Notes: generated from the sequence alone by a model not told the origin. A DNA stretch of 64,000 nucleotides from Hypericibacter adhaerens (GCF_008728835.1 NZ_CP042582.1:2693001-2757000), one strand, 5' to 3'; shown: positions 18,498 to 28,458, numbered from the stretch's first letter. Program-made: numbers and translations.

Positions 18498-19763
18498 ATG
18501 TTCAAAGCCGTTCGGCCTGTCACGCAGGTGCTGCTCGCCGTCGCCTTCATGGAGGGCGGCCTCGGCATCCTTTCGCCCCTGATCAGCCTCGACCTCGCCC
18601 AGAAGAACGTCTCCACCGGCCTGATCGGCCTCGTGACCTCGGGCTATTTCACCGGTTTCCTGCTGGGCACGCTGAGCTGCCATTGGGTCATCGACCGGGT
18701 CGGCCATATCCGAGCCTTCGCCGTCTTCGCGGCGGTCGCCGGCAATGCCACGCTCGGCCATATCATCTTCGGCGATCCCTATGCCTGGATCGCCCTGCGC
18801 GTCCTCATGGGCTACGCCTTCGCCGGCCAGTTCGTGGTGATCGAGAGCTGGCTCAACGACAAGGCCACGGACGACAATCGCGGCCGCGTCTTCTCCTACT
18901 ACATGGCGACCTCCTGGGCCGCGAGCGGCATCAGCCCGCTGGCCCTCAATTTCCACGACGCGATCGGCTCGGTCATCCTGTTCTGCCTGGTCGCGATCCT
19001 GCTCGGCACCGCGCTGATCCCGATGGCGCTGACGCGCGTCGGCAATCCCGAGATCGGCGATCGCGAGCATTTCGGCATCCGCAAGCTCCTGGGCATCTCG
19101 CCCACGGGCGTCGTGATCTGCTTCGGCTCGGGCCTGCTCAACTCCGCCTATTACGGCCTGCTGCCCGCCTATGCGGAGCGCGTGGGCCTGACGACCGGCG
19201 AGCTCGCCATCCTCTTCAGCGCCTCCACCATCGCGGGCCTGGTCATCCAGTTCCCGATCGGCTTCCTCTCGGACCATTTCGGCCGCCGTCCCCTGATGCT
19301 GATCTCGCTGATCACGGCCGCCGCCCTGGCCGGGGTGGTGGCCTCGCTCGACACGCCGGCCTTCATCACCTTGCTGATCGTCCTGTTCCTGCTCGATGGC
19401 GCCACGGCGCCGCTCTACGCGCTGGGCGTCGGCCAGACCAACGACTATGTGCAGAAGCAGGATTTCGTGGCGGCCAGCGCCGGGTTGCTGTTCGCCTGGG
19501 GGCTGGGCTCCGCCATCGGCCCGACCGTGGCGGGCGTGGTGATGGGCTGGTTCGGCCCCAACGGGCTGTTCTGGTTCCTGGTCGTGGGGCTCGCGCTCAT
19601 TGCCGCCTTCGTCCTGATCCGTATCCTCGTGCGCCGCGCGCTTTCCGCCCGCGAGCAGAGCAACTATGTCGCGGTCCCCATGACCGCCGGCACCTACGGC
19701 GCGCCCGAATTGGATCCGCGCGCCGCCCCGCAACATCATCCACAGAAGATGCCCGACCAATAA
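18498..19763 (+). CDS. MFS transporter, YcaD-like
   Basis: A 421-residue integral membrane protein with about 12 hydrophobic segments and a central hydrophilic loop near residue 190. The family marks include WVIDRVGHIRAF after TM2, LNDKATDDNRGRVFSYY near TM5 and FLSDHFGRRPLM after TM8 (an MFS A-motif-like repeat). It resembles the YcaD group of secondary transporters of unknown substrate. The ATG at 18498 is used; an in-frame TTG five codons upstream is possible. It lies 153 bp after the acyl-CoA dehydrogenase and one base before the DAO-type oxidoreductase start, so these two are certainly co-translated. It probably moves the substrate or an intermediate of the island's pathway. Confidence 0.88.
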   Translation: MFKAVRPVTQVLLAVAFMEGGLGILSPLISLDLAQKNVSTGLIGLVTSGYFTGFLLGTLSCHWVIDRVGHIRAFAVFAAVAGNATLGHIIFGDPYAWIALRVLMGYAFAGQFVVIESWLNDKATDDNRGRVFSYYMATSWAASGISPLALNFHDAIGSVILFCLVAILLGTALIPMALTRVGNPEIGDREHFGIRKLLGISPTGVVICFGSGLLNSAYYGLLPAYAERVGLTTGELAILFSASTIAGLVIQFPIGFLSDHFGRRPLMLISLITAAALAGVVASLDTPAFITLLIVLFLLDGATAPLYALGVGQTNDYVQKQDFVAASAGLLFAWGLGSAIGPTVAGVVMGWFGPNGLFWFLVVGLALIAAFVLIRILVRRALSAREQSNYVAVPMTAGTYGAPELDPRAAPQHHPQKMPDQ

Positions 19764-19764
19764 A

Positions 19765-21036
19765 ATGGCCCAGCACATCGCCAGCTATTACGCCCGGACG
19801 GCAGCGCCGGGCACCGACTATCCGGCCCTCTCCGGCAAGATCGAAACCGATATCTGCATCGTCGGCGGCGGCCTCGCGGGCCTGTCCGCCGGCCTCAGCC
19901 TCGCCGAACGCAGCCGCTCGGTCGTGGTTCTCGAAGCCAACAAGGTCGGCTGGGGCGCCTCGGGCCGCAATGGCGGGTTCGTCGGCCCCGGCTTCTCCGG
20001 CGGCGCCGAGCGGGTGCTCAAGACCAGCGGCCCCAAGGATGGGCGGGCCCTCTGGGACCTGACGCGCGAGGCCGTGAAGCTCGTGCGCAGCCGCATCGAC
20101 CGCTACGGCATTCCGGCCCAGCCCGTGGATTCCGGCTTCATCGCCGCCTGGTGGCGCGACGATCCGGCGGAAGCGAAGCAGGAACAGGACTTCATGGCCG
20201 AGCATTTCGGCGTCGAGATGGAATGGTGGCCGAAGGAGAAGCTGCGCGAGCGGCTGATCACCGACCGCTATCACGGCGGGCTCTATCGCAAGGAGGGTTT
20301 CCATTTCCATCCGCTGAACTATGCGCGCGGCGTGGCCAAGGCGATCGCCGACAAGGGCGGCAGGATCTTCGAGCAATCGCGCGTGACCGGCCTCGAGCTT
20401 TCGGGCGCCGCCAAGCGGGTGAGGACGGCGGAGGGCGAGGTCGTCGCCCGGGTCGTGCTCGTCTGCTGCGGCGGCTATATCCGCGATCTCGAGCCGCGCC
20501 TGTCCCGCGCCCTCAAGCCGGTCGCGACCTATGTGATGGTGACGGAGCCGCTGGGCGAACGGCTCAAGACCGCCATCAATTCCAACTGCGCGATCCATGA
20601 TTCGCGCTTCGACTTCGACTATTACCGGCCGCTGCCGGACACGCGGATATTATGGGGCGGCGGCGTCACCATGTTCGGCGAGGACCCGCCGCGGCTCGCC
20701 CGCTGGCTGCGCAAGCGCATGCTCGCGGTCTATCCGCAGCTCGCCAACGTCGAGGTCGAGCTCGCCTGGGGCGGCCTCATGGGCTATCCCGCCCACAAGA
20801 TGCCCCAGCTCGGCGAGATCGAGCCGAACGTCTGGTACTGCATGGGCTATGGCGGCCATGGGATGGGCACGACGACCATGACCGGCGAGCTGGTGGCGAG
20901 CGCCATCACCGAAGGCGACAAGCGCTGGCAGCTCCTGCGGCCCTACGGCCTGCAATGGACCGGCGGCTTCCCCGGCACGGTCTACGGCCAGCTCGTGTAC
21001 TGGCAGGCGCAGTTGAGGGATTGGATTCACGGCTGA
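19765..21036 (+). CDS. FAD-dependent amine/amino-acid oxidoreductase (DAO family, PuuB-like)
   Basis: A 423-residue flavoprotein. The N-terminal FAD-binding motif is TDICIVGGGLAGLSAGLSLAE (~29-49), followed by VVVLEANKVGWGASGRNGGFV, a sequence typical of gamma-glutamylputrescine oxidase and related DAO enzymes. A C-terminal FAD/active-site block (WGGLMGYPAHKMPQLGEI, then YGGHGMGTTTMTG) matches this family. Such enzymes oxidise secondary amines, N-methyl amino acids or gamma-glutamyl amines to imines or aldehydes. It starts one base after the MFS gene and is the last gene of the plus-strand catabolic set. It could follow the Rieske oxygenase in oxidising a demethylated amine; this is inference. 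Confidence 0.9.
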   Translation: MAQHIASYYARTAAPGTDYPALSGKIETDICIVGGGLAGLSAGLSLAERSRSVVVLEANKVGWGASGRNGGFVGPGFSGGAERVLKTSGPKDGRALWDLTREAVKLVRSRIDRYGIPAQPVDSGFIAAWWRDDPAEAKQEQDFMAEHFGVEMEWWPKEKLRERLITDRYHGGLYRKEGFHFHPLNYARGVAKAIADKGGRIFEQSRVTGLELSGAAKRVRTAEGEVVARVVLVCCGGYIRDLEPRLSRALKPVATYVMVTEPLGERLKTAINSNCAIHDSRFDFDYYRPLPDTRILWGGGVTMFGEDPPRLARWLRKRMLAVYPQLANVEVELAWGGLMGYPAHKMPQLGEIEPNVWYCMGYGGHGMGTTTMTGELVASAITEGDKRWQLLRPYGLQWTGGFPGTVYGQLVYWQAQLRDWIHG

Positions 21037-21040
21037 TATC

Positions 21041-21155
21041 CCCTCTCCCGCTTGCGGGAGAGGGTCAGGGAGAGGGCTGCTCCGACAGTTGCAGCGAGCG
21101 CGCTGCTGAGACCGAGCAGCCCCCTCCTTGATCCTCCCCCGCAACGCGGGGGAGG
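21041..21155. repeat. REP-like palindrome pair
   Basis: Two hairpins, CCCTCTCCCG-cttg-CGGGAGAGGG (21041-21064) and CCTCCCCCGC-aac-GCGGGGGAGG (21133-21155), are joined by a spacer with GAGGGCTGC and GAGCAGCCCC. The same architecture occurs at 32447-32536 and 35158-35246. Here it sits between convergent genes and may also end transcription. Confidence 0.8.
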
Positions 21156-21167
21156 AGACAACGGTGA

Positions 21168-22112
21168 TCAAAGCTGCTGCGCGTTGAAGGTGTCGCAGTC
21201 GCTGATCCGGCCGGACTGCAGGCCCTGCTTGAACCAGCGCGTGCGCTGGGCCGAGGTGCCGTGGGTGAAGCTCTCGGGCACGACATAGCCCTGCGCCTGG
21301 CGCTGCAGCCGGTCGTCGCCGACGGCCGCGGCGGCGGCAAGCCCCTCGTCCACGTCGCCCGTCTCGAGGATCTGCCGCTCCTTGTCCGCGTGATAGGCCC
21401 AGACGCCCGCGAAGCAGTCGGCCTGAAGCTCGACCATGACCGAGAGGTGGTTCGCATCGGCTTCGCTCAGCCGGCTGCGGAGGGAATCGACCTTGTCCAT
21501 GATGCCGAGCAGGGTCTGCACATGATGGCCGACCTCATGCGCGATCACGTAGGCCTCGGCGAAATCGCCGGGCGCCTGGAAGCGCTGGCTGAGCTCGCGG
21601 AAGAAATCGAGGTCGAGATAGACCTTGTGATCGCCGGGGCAGTAGAACGGCCCGGTCGCCGTCTCGGCGAAGCCGCAGGCCGACTGCACCCCGCCGCTGA
21701 ATAATACGAGCTTCGGATCCTCGTAGGTGCGGTTCATCTGCCGGAACTGCTCGGTCCAGGTATCTTCGGTATCGGCCAGCACGACCGAGACGAAATCCCG
21801 CAGCTCGGCATCGTCCGCCGTCGACGAACTGGAGCTGGAGCTCGGCGAGTAGCTGCTGGAATCGACGTTGCCCGAATCCATCGGCCCCAGCGCCTGCTGC
21901 AGGAGCTGCGAAGGATCGACGCCGAACAGCAAAGCCAGCACGACCACGACGATGAGGCCGAAGCCGCCCAGGCCGGCCTTGCGGAACCCGCCACCGCCGC
22001 CCGTGGGAAAGCCGCCGCCGGGGAATCCCCCGCCGAAACCGCCGCCCGAGCCGGAGCCCATGCCCCGCCGGTCCTCGATATTGTCGCTGCGCCGACCTTC
22101 TCGCCACCGCAT
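21168..22112 (-). CDS. ypfJ: Neutral zinc metallopeptidase, YpfJ family
   Basis: A 314-residue membrane-anchored protease. The N-terminus is Arg-rich, followed by a glycine-rich stretch (~20-45) and one transmembrane segment (~48-65, GLIVVVVLALLFG). The periplasmic domain holds the zinc-binding HExxH motif (HEVGHHVQTLLG), with the downstream helix VELQADCFAGVWA giving a further ligand. This is the layout and size of the YpfJ/PF04228 family, whose substrates are unknown. It is not obviously linked to the catabolic genes on either side. Confidence 0.92.
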   Translation of the reverse strand: MRWREGRRSDNIEDRRGMGSGSGGGFGGGFPGGGFPTGGGGGFRKAGLGGFGLIVVVVLALLFGVDPSQLLQQALGPMDSGNVDSSSYSPSSSSSSSTADDAELRDFVSVVLADTEDTWTEQFRQMNRTYEDPKLVLFSGGVQSACGFAETATGPFYCPGDHKVYLDLDFFRELSQRFQAPGDFAEAYVIAHEVGHHVQTLLGIMDKVDSLRSRLSEADANHLSVMVELQADCFAGVWAYHADKERQILETGDVDEGLAAAAAVGDDRLQRQAQGYVVPESFTHGTSAQRTRWFKQGLQSGRISDCDTFNAQQL

Positions 22113-22214
22113 CGGAAAATACTCCTTGATGTCGCGCTCACAGCCGACACCCGCCGCATGGCCGGCCTGCTCGGCGGAGATTGCCCCTCCGACACGGCCT
22201 TGGCAAGTTTCGCG

Positions 22215-24275
22215 CTAGACGGCCAAGCCCGGCATCTCGCGCTTGAAAGCCACCTCGCCTGTCGGCGGCTCGTCCAGCTCACGGGCGTAGCGATGCCCTT
22301 GATAGACCGCGGCCGCGATGGTGCCGGGCGAGCGGGCGTCGCCGATCGCCGTCACCGACTTGATGCCGGCTTCGATCAGCGCGCCCGGTTGCGCCATCAG
22401 CTTGTCATAGAGATCGAGCCGCGGCAGCCGGGCGGTGACGGTGACCAGGCTGGCGCAGGCGCGCTGCGTCCGCCGGCCGGTATAGACGCAGGCCAGTTCC
22501 ACATGGTCGCCCTTGAAGGCGGTGACATCCTGCTTCACCACGAGCTCGATCCCGAGCTCCAGCAGACGGCGCTGGATATGCGAGGCCTCCAGGGTTTTCT
22601 GGGTCCAACTCGACACCAGGTCGGCCGGCGTCACGATCGCGACCTCGAGACCGTCGCGCCGCAGCTTCTCCGCGATGACGCCGCCCATATAGTAATGGTC
22701 GTCGTCATAAACGATGACCGGGCCGGCGATCATCTTGCCGGCCATGACGTCGTCGGGCGTGAAGACGTTCGCCGTCTCGAATCCCGGCACGGCGAAACCG
22801 TGCATGCGCCCGATCCCGTCGCGCCGCCAGTCGGCACCGGTGGCGATGACGACGCGGCTCGCCCCCATCTCCAGCACATGGGCGGCGTCGAGCCGGCTGC
22901 CGCGATAGATCTCGACATTGAGCAGCTTGCCGAGCTGGTAGGCTCGATAGTCGCGCACGCGGCCCCATTCCGAGAGGCCCGGCAGCTTCGTCTCCTTCGC
23001 GACGCGCCCGCCCAGCTCCGCCGAGGCCTCCGCCAGATGCACCCGGTAGCCGCGCTGGCCCAGCGTGCGGGCGCATTCGAGACCGGCCGGCCCGGCGCCG
23101 ACCACGAGGATCTCGTCCTCCGACTTGCGGACCGGCACGATCTCCGGATGCCAGCCCTTGCGCCATTCCTCGCCCATGGTCGGATTCTGGGTGCAGCGGA
23201 AATGGCTCATGGTGAAGTCGCCCGAGACGCAGATGTTGCAGCCGATGCATTCGCGGATGTCGTCGGGGCGGCCTTCCTCGATCTTCTTGGGCAGGAAGGG
23301 ATCGGCGATCGAGGGGCGCGCGGCGCCGATCATGTCGAGCACGCCGCGCTTGATCTGCGACACCATCGTGTCGGGCGAGGTGAAGCGCCCGACGCCGACC
23401 ACGGGCTTGCTCGTCACCTTCTTCACGAAGGCGATGAAGGGTTCCTGGTTGCCCTCCGGCTTGAAGCGCGAGGTGGTGGAATCGTTCTGCCAGGCGCTGA
23501 CATTCACGTCCCAGAGATCGGGCAGCTCGGCCAGCATGCCGACGATGTCCTGGGATTCCTCGAGGGTCAGGCCCTCGGGGCCGATCAGCTCGTCGGTCGC
23601 ATAGCGCACCACCACGGCGCAGCGGTCGCCGATGGCATCCTTGGTCTCCTCGATCAGCTCGCGGAACAGCCGCACCCGGTTCTCGAGGCTGCCGCCATAT
23701 TCGTCGGTCCGGTTGTTGCGGCGGCGCTGCAGGAAATGCATCGGCAGGGAGAGGTCGTGGCCGGCATAGACATAGATCACGTCGAAGCCGGCGCGCTTCG
23801 CCCGGATCGCCGCGTCGCGATGCCAGCGCCGGTAGTTGCGGATATCCTCGCGATCCATGGCGCGGGCCTGCATCGGATCGTAGCTGTTGACGGGCTGGTG
23901 CGAGGGTCCGATCGGGAGCTCGCGGCTGTAATGGTTGGGGCAGGACGGGCCGTTATGGACCAGCTCGCAGCCCGCGAGCGCGCCATGCTCGTGGACCGCG
24001 TCGCACATCATCGCCAGCCCCGGGATATCGTGATCGTCCCAGAGCCGCGCCTCCTTGTAGGGCGACACGTCGCCGGTCGGATGGATCTCGCATTCCTCGG
24101 TGCAGATGACGGCCCAGCCGCCCTCGGCCTTCATGCCCCGCATGCCGGCGACCGCGCGCGGGTTCGGATGGCCCATGCCGTTGCAATGCGGCACCTGGTA
24201 GAAACGATTCTTGGCCGTGACGGGGCCGATCTTGATCGGCTCGAACAGGATGTCGTAACGCGGATCGCGCGCCAT
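22215..24275 (-). CDS. Trimethylamine dehydrogenase-family flavoprotein
   Basis: A 686-residue NADH:flavin-oxidoreductase with three parts: an N-terminal FMN TIM barrel (~1-340), a [4Fe-4S] cluster motif (CIGCNICVSG then C, C-x2-C-x2-C-x11-C, ~345-365), and C-terminal FAD/ADP-binding domains (VVGAGPAGLECARTLG, ~390). C31 in the sequence NRFYQVPHC corresponds to the cysteine covalently bound to FMN in trimethylamine dehydrogenase. The barrel Trp and Asp near AWQND are kept, but the aromatic-cage positions corresponding to Tyr60 and Trp355 are not aromatic (E61 and a non-Trp residue), so trimethylamine itself is unlikely. The same family includes dimethylamine, histamine and N-methylproline (StcD) demethylases. 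It lies on the same strand as the ABC importer, 212 bp downstream. It probably demethylates or deaminates an amine in the pathway. Confidence 0.9.
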   Translation of the reverse strand: MARDPRYDILFEPIKIGPVTAKNRFYQVPHCNGMGHPNPRAVAGMRGMKAEGGWAVICTEECEIHPTGDVSPYKEARLWDDHDIPGLAMMCDAVHEHGALAGCELVHNGPSCPNHYSRELPIGPSHQPVNSYDPMQARAMDREDIRNYRRWHRDAAIRAKRAGFDVIYVYAGHDLSLPMHFLQRRRNNRTDEYGGSLENRVRLFRELIEETKDAIGDRCAVVVRYATDELIGPEGLTLEESQDIVGMLAELPDLWDVNVSAWQNDSTTSRFKPEGNQEPFIAFVKKVTSKPVVGVGRFTSPDTMVSQIKRGVLDMIGAARPSIADPFLPKKIEEGRPDDIRECIGCNICVSGDFTMSHFRCTQNPTMGEEWRKGWHPEIVPVRKSEDEILVVGAGPAGLECARTLGQRGYRVHLAEASAELGGRVAKETKLPGLSEWGRVRDYRAYQLGKLLNVEIYRGSRLDAAHVLEMGASRVVIATGADWRRDGIGRMHGFAVPGFETANVFTPDDVMAGKMIAGPVIVYDDDHYYMGGVIAEKLRRDGLEVAIVTPADLVSSWTQKTLEASHIQRRLLELGIELVVKQDVTAFKGDHVELACVYTGRRTQRACASLVTVTARLPRLDLYDKLMAQPGALIEAGIKSVTAIGDARSPGTIAAAVYQGHRYARELDEPPTGEVAFKREMPGLAV

Positions 24276-24366
24276 GGCTCTCTCCCCCTTGATCCTGTCG
24301 AGATATACCCGTCCGGCGCGCCGGCGTCAGCCCCGCTCCTTTATCGTCACCTCGCCACTGCTGTTT

Positions 24367-24448
24367 TCGTCATCCCCGCGAAAGCGGGGATCCATGGATA
24401 GGCCACAGTACGATATCGACATGGACCCCCGCTTCCGCGGGGGTGACG
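24367..24448. repeat. Inverted pair of REP-like palindromes
   Basis: Two small hairpins, ATCCCCGC-gaaa-GCGGGGAT (24372-24391) and CCCCCGC-ttcc-GCGGGGG (24426-24443), lie within a larger inverted arrangement of about 30 bp per arm (24367-24396 and 24419-24448). This element type is common between genes in alphaproteobacteria. It separates the ABC transporter operon from the TMADH-like gene. Confidence 0.8.
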
Positions 24449-24487
24449 ATAAAGGGCACGGTGGAGGAGGAATGAAACGCCCGTCGC

Positions 24488-26560
24488 CTATTCCGCCACC
24501 CGCCGCACCACCGGCGCCACCTTCGTCAGGTCGTCCAGCGGGATATGGCAGGCGATCCGGTGGCCCGATGCGGTCTTCTGCTCGGGCGGCGGGGTCGTGT
24601 CGCAGATGGCGCCGACCTTGCGGGGGCAGCGCGTGGCGAAAGGGCAGCCGGCGGGCAGGTCCGTGGGCGACGGGATGCTGCCTTCGAGGATGACGCGGGT
24701 CTGCTTGATGTCCGGGTCGGGTACCGGCACGGCGGAGAGCAGCGCCTCGGTATAGGGATGATAGGGCGGCGCGAAGACATCCTCCACGCTGCCGAACTCC
24801 ACGATCTTGCCGAGATACATGACCGCGACCCGGTCGGCCAGGTAGCGAACCACCGACAGGTCGTGCGAGATGAACACCAGCGTCGCCTCGCGCGATTTCT
24901 GGATCTCGATCAGGAGATTGACGATCGCCGCCTGGACCGACACGTCGAGCGCCGAGACCGGCTCGTCGGCGACCATCAGGTCCGGATCGCCCGCCAGGGC
25001 CCGCGCGATGGCCACGCGCTGCTTCTGGCCGCCCGAGAGCTGGCGCGGCTTGCGCTGCACGAAATCGGCCGGCAGCTTCACGGTCTCCATGAGCCGCCGG
25101 GCTTCGCCCCTCGCCTCGCCGCCCGCGAGCCGCTTCAGCCGGCGCAGCGAGCGCTCGATCGCATAGCCGATGGAATGGCTGGGATTGAGCGTGCTGTCCG
25201 GGTTCTGGAACACCATCTGCAGGGAGCGCTTGACCTCGATCGGGCGGCGCTCCACCGCCATGTCGGCCAGCTCGACGCCGGCGACGCGGACCTGCCCGCC
25301 CGTGGCCTGTTCCAGGCCGGTCAGCACCTTGGCGAGGGTGGATTTGCCGCAGCCGGATTCGCCGACGATCGCGAGCGTGGTGCCTTTGGGCGCCGCGACC
25401 GACACGTCGTTCAGCGCCTTGACGTCGTAGCCGCCGGTCTTGCCGAACAGGCCGCCCGACTGGTGATAGGTCTTGCGCAGTCCTTCGATCGCCAGCATCT
25501 CGGCGGGCGCCTTCGCAGCCGCGGCCGCAGCGCCTTGCGTCGTCGGGCGCCGATAGGGCGGCAGCTCCGCCTCGCGCAGGCATTGGACCCGGTGCCCGGC
25601 CTCGTCGGCGACGGCGACGGCGAGGGTCGGAATCCGGGCCGTGGTGCAGCGGTCCGGCTCGGCATGCTTGCAGCGGGGCGCGAAGACGCAGCCCGCCGGC
25701 CGATTGAGCGCCGGCGGCACCTGCCCCGGGATCGGCAGCAGCGGCGAGGAGCGCTTGTCGGACCCGAGGACCGGGATGCAGTCCAGCAGCCCCCTCGTGT
25801 AGGGATGGCGCGGATTGCGGAACACCGCGCCGATCGGTCCTTCCTCGGCCAGCTCGCCGGCATACATGACGCCGATGCGGTCGCAGACCCGCACCACGGT
25901 GCCGAGATTGTGGCTGATGAAGACGATGGCTGAATTGTGCTTGGCGCGCAGCCGCGCCACCAGATCGAGCACCGCCGCCTCGACCGTCACATCGAGCCCG
26001 GTCGTGGGCTCGTCCATGACCAGGAGCGAGGGTTCGGACATCAGCGCCATGGCGATCACCACGCGCTGTTGCTGCCCGCCCGAGAGCTGGTGCGGATAGC
26101 GGGCGAAGACGGATCGCGGATCCGGCAGGTTGACCTCGGCCAGCATCGCCAGCGCCCGGGCCCTGGCTTCGGCTTCGCCGGCGTTCTGGTGGATGATCGG
26201 CACCTCCATGAGCTGGCGCCCTACCGGCATCACCGGATTGAGGCTGCTCATCGGATCCTGGTAGACCATGGCCATCTTGCTGCCGCGGATCGAGCGCAGC
26301 TCCGCCTCGCTCATGCGGCCCATGTCGCGGCCCTCGAACAGGATCTTGCCGCTCTTGAGCCGCCCGGCCCCGCCCAGATAGCGCATGATGGCGAAGGCGA
26401 CGGTGGATTTGCCGCAGCCGGATTCGCCGACCAGCCCCAGCGCCTCGCCCTGCTCCAGCCTGAAGCTGATATCGGGCACGACATTGATCTCGCCCGCGCG
26501 CGTGAAATAGGAGATCGACGCGTTCTGCAGCTCCAGGACCGGCGGGCGCGGTTCGGTCAT
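24488..26560 (-). CDS. Peptide/nickel-type ABC importer, fused ATP-binding protein (DppD-DppF)
   Basis: A 690-residue protein carrying two complete ATPase domains, as in GsiA/YejF. Domain 1 has Walker [10 protein letters not shown] (45-53), signature LSGGQQQR and Walker [13 protein letters not shown]. Domain 2 (~345-690) has a second [24 protein letters not shown] and [12 protein letters not shown]. Each ends with the oligopeptide-transporter C-terminal extension with clustered Cys ([15 protein letters not shown] and [15 protein letters not shown]), which can hold an iron-sulfur cluster in this family. It powers the two permeases just upstream (10-bp gaps). The substrate class is peptides, opines or other small amine-bearing solutes; the context favours an amine compound. 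Confidence 0.94.
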   Translation of the reverse strand: MTEPRPPVLELQNASISYFTRAGEINVVPDISFRLEQGEALGLVGESGCGKSTVAFAIMRYLGGAGRLKSGKILFEGRDMGRMSEAELRSIRGSKMAMVYQDPMSSLNPVMPVGRQLMEVPIIHQNAGEAEARARALAMLAEVNLPDPRSVFARYPHQLSGGQQQRVVIAMALMSEPSLLVMDEPTTGLDVTVEAAVLDLVARLRAKHNSAIVFISHNLGTVVRVCDRIGVMYAGELAEEGPIGAVFRNPRHPYTRGLLDCIPVLGSDKRSSPLLPIPGQVPPALNRPAGCVFAPRCKHAEPDRCTTARIPTLAVAVADEAGHRVQCLREAELPPYRRPTTQGAAAAAAKAPAEMLAIEGLRKTYHQSGGLFGKTGGYDVKALNDVSVAAPKGTTLAIVGESGCGKSTLAKVLTGLEQATGGQVRVAGVELADMAVERRPIEVKRSLQMVFQNPDSTLNPSHSIGYAIERSLRRLKRLAGGEARGEARRLMETVKLPADFVQRKPRQLSGGQKQRVAIARALAGDPDLMVADEPVSALDVSVQAAIVNLLIEIQKSREATLVFISHDLSVVRYLADRVAVMYLGKIVEFGSVEDVFAPPYHPYTEALLSAVPVPDPDIKQTRVILEGSIPSPTDLPAGCPFATRCPRKVGAICDTTPPPEQKTASGHRIACHIPLDDLTKVAPVVRRVAE

Positions 26561-26570
26561 CGCTTCTCCT

Positions 26571-27452
26571 TCAATCTCTCAGCCCGATCTCGCGGATGCC
26601 GTCGGAGAGGAGATTGAACCCCACCACCAGCGACGAGATCGCCAGGCAGGGGATGATCGGCATATGCGGATAGGTCGAAACCCAGACATAGGTCTCGCGC
26701 ACCATGCCGCCCCAGTCGGGGTCGGGCGGCGGCAGGCCCAGCCCCAGGAATCCCAGCACGCCGATGGCGATCGTGGTGTAGCCCATGCGCAGGCAGGCAT
26801 CGACGATGAGCGGCCCCCGCGCATTGGGCAGGATCTCGACCAGCATGATGTAGAGGGCGCTCTCACCGCGCATCTTGGCGGCGGCGACATAGTCGCGCTC
26901 GCGCAGCTCGAGCGTCAGGCCGCGCACGATGCGCGTGATCTGCGGCGCCGCGGTGAAGGTCACGGCCACGATGATGTTGAAGGCCGAGGGGCCGAAATTG
27001 GCGATGATGATCATGTAGAGGATGATCACCGGGAAGGAGAGGATGATGTCCGATATCCGGCTGACCAGCGCATCGACCCAGCCCCGGTAATAGCCGGCGA
27101 GCAGTCCCATCAGGCAGCCGACCAGGTAGGCGCAGGCGACCGCGATCGGCGCCACGGTCAGGACCGTGCGCGAGCCCCAGATCACGCGCGAGAGGATGTC
27201 GCGCGCCTGGTTGTCGGTCCCGAGCCAATGGGCGGCCGACGGCAGCCAGTTGCCCCGCACCATGAAGTCGTTGGCGTTGGGGTTGTAGGGCGCCAGGAGC
27301 GGCGCGAAGGCCGCCACCAGCACCCAGAAGATCACCAGCCCGGCTCCCGCCATGCCGACCGGCGACTCCCGCAGGAGCCCGAGCCGCCGGACCCAGACGG
27401 GAAGACCGGGGCCGGCCTTGCGCGGGGCGCTTTCGTTGATCCGGGCGACCAT
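26571..27452 (-). CDS. ABC transporter permease, DppC-like
   Basis: A 293-residue inner-membrane permease. It has an N-terminal OppC extension (LLRESPVGMAGAGLVIFWVLVAAFAPLLAPY), six predicted membrane segments and the EAA-loop-like region RGLTLELRERDYVAAAKMRGES that docks on the ATPase. The sequence HWLGTDNQARDILSRVIWGSR is typical of DppC/OppC proteins. It lies 10 bp after the DppB-like permease and 10 bp before the ATPase gene, within one operon. Confidence 0.93.
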   Translation of the reverse strand: MVARINESAPRKAGPGLPVWVRRLGLLRESPVGMAGAGLVIFWVLVAAFAPLLAPYNPNANDFMVRGNWLPSAAHWLGTDNQARDILSRVIWGSRTVLTVAPIAVACAYLVGCLMGLLAGYYRGWVDALVSRISDIILSFPVIILYMIIIANFGPSAFNIIVAVTFTAAPQITRIVRGLTLELRERDYVAAAKMRGESALYIMLVEILPNARGPLIVDACLRMGYTTIAIGVLGFLGLGLPPPDPDWGGMVRETYVWVSTYPHMPIIPCLAISSLVVGFNLLSDGIREIGLRD

Positions 27453-27462
27453 GGGCCGGGCC

Positions 27463-28404
27463 TCAGCTGAACCGGATGCGCGGGTTGAGCAGCATATAGC
27501 CGAAATCCCCGACGATCTGCGTCACCACGGCCACCAGCACGGAGAAGAGCGCGCCGGCCTCGATCACCGCGATGTCCTGCGACAGCGCCGCTTCCAGCAT
27601 CATCCGCCCGAAGCCCGGATAGGCGAAGACCGCCTCCACCACCACGACCCCGGTCACCAGATAGTTGATCTGCAGCAGGATGACCGTGAAGGGCGCGATC
27701 ATCGCGTTGCGCAGCGCGTGCTTCAGGATCACGTCGCGGAAGCTCAGGCCCTTGAGCACCGCCGTGCGGATATAGGGCCGCGTCATCACCTCGATCATCG
27801 AGGCGCGCACCATGCGCACGACATAGCCCAGGTCGTAGAGCACCATGACCGCCACCGGCAGCACGAGCTGCGAGGCGATCGACCAGCCGCCGCCGCGGTC
27901 GAGCGTCGAGGTGCCCGGCAGGATTCCGATCCCGATCGCGAAGATCGTGGTCAGGAACACGCCCGAGGCGAATTCAGGCACCGAGGTCGTGACGATGCTG
28001 AAGAGCGAGATCGAGCGGTCCAGCCGCGAGCTCTCGCGCATGCCCGAGGCCACGCCGAGCAGGATCGACATCGGCACGATGACGGCGAAGGCGATGCTCG
28101 CCAGCACCAGCGTGTTGCCGAGCCGGTTCCAGATGATGTTGTTGACCTCGGTCTTGTAGACCGTCGAGTAGCCGAGATCGCCGGTGAGGATCTTCCCCAC
28201 CCATTCGACGTAGCGGACGACGACCGGGCGGTTCAGCCCCATCTGCTCGGTCAGGAGCTCGACCTGGCGCTGGGTGGCGAAGGGGCCCAGCACCTTGCGG
28301 GCGACGTCGCCGGGCGTGAATTCGCTGATCATGTAGATGGCGAAGGACACCACCAGCATGGTCAGGAGCAGGTAACCCAGGCGCTTTGCGAAAAAGGATG
28401 CCAC
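27463..28404 (-). CDS. ABC transporter permease, DppB-like
   Basis: A 313-residue permease. It has an N-terminal membrane helix (FFAKRLGYLLLTMLVVSFAIY), the large DppB periplasmic loop and a C-terminal permease core with RMVRASMIEVMTRPYIRTA as coupling region. Family-typical ends include AVFAYPGFGRMMLEAAL and QIVGDFGYMLLNPRIRFS. It follows the binding-protein gene after a 92-bp gap that holds a strong hairpin. Confidence 0.93.
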   Translation of the reverse strand: MASFFAKRLGYLLLTMLVVSFAIYMISEFTPGDVARKVLGPFATQRQVELLTEQMGLNRPVVVRYVEWVGKILTGDLGYSTVYKTEVNNIIWNRLGNTLVLASIAFAVIVPMSILLGVASGMRESSRLDRSISLFSIVTTSVPEFASGVFLTTIFAIGIGILPGTSTLDRGGGWSIASQLVLPVAVMVLYDLGYVVRMVRASMIEVMTRPYIRTAVLKGLSFRDVILKHALRNAMIAPFTVILLQINYLVTGVVVVEAVFAYPGFGRMMLEAALSQDIAVIEAGALFSVLVAVVTQIVGDFGYMLLNPRIRFS

Positions 28405-28458
28405 CCCCGGCTTGCCTCTCCTCTTGCCGAAGCGTCAGACCGTTCGTCTCGGGAGAAT

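Noticed and set aside
18365-20062. 565-residue plus-strand open frame overlapping the MFS transporter
   Set aside because: Arg/Pro-rich product in another frame of a clear membrane protein gene.
22215-24275. Naming the TMADH-like gene as trimethylamine dehydrogenase
   Set aside because: Two aromatic-cage residues needed for trimethylammonium binding are not conserved, so only the family is assigned.
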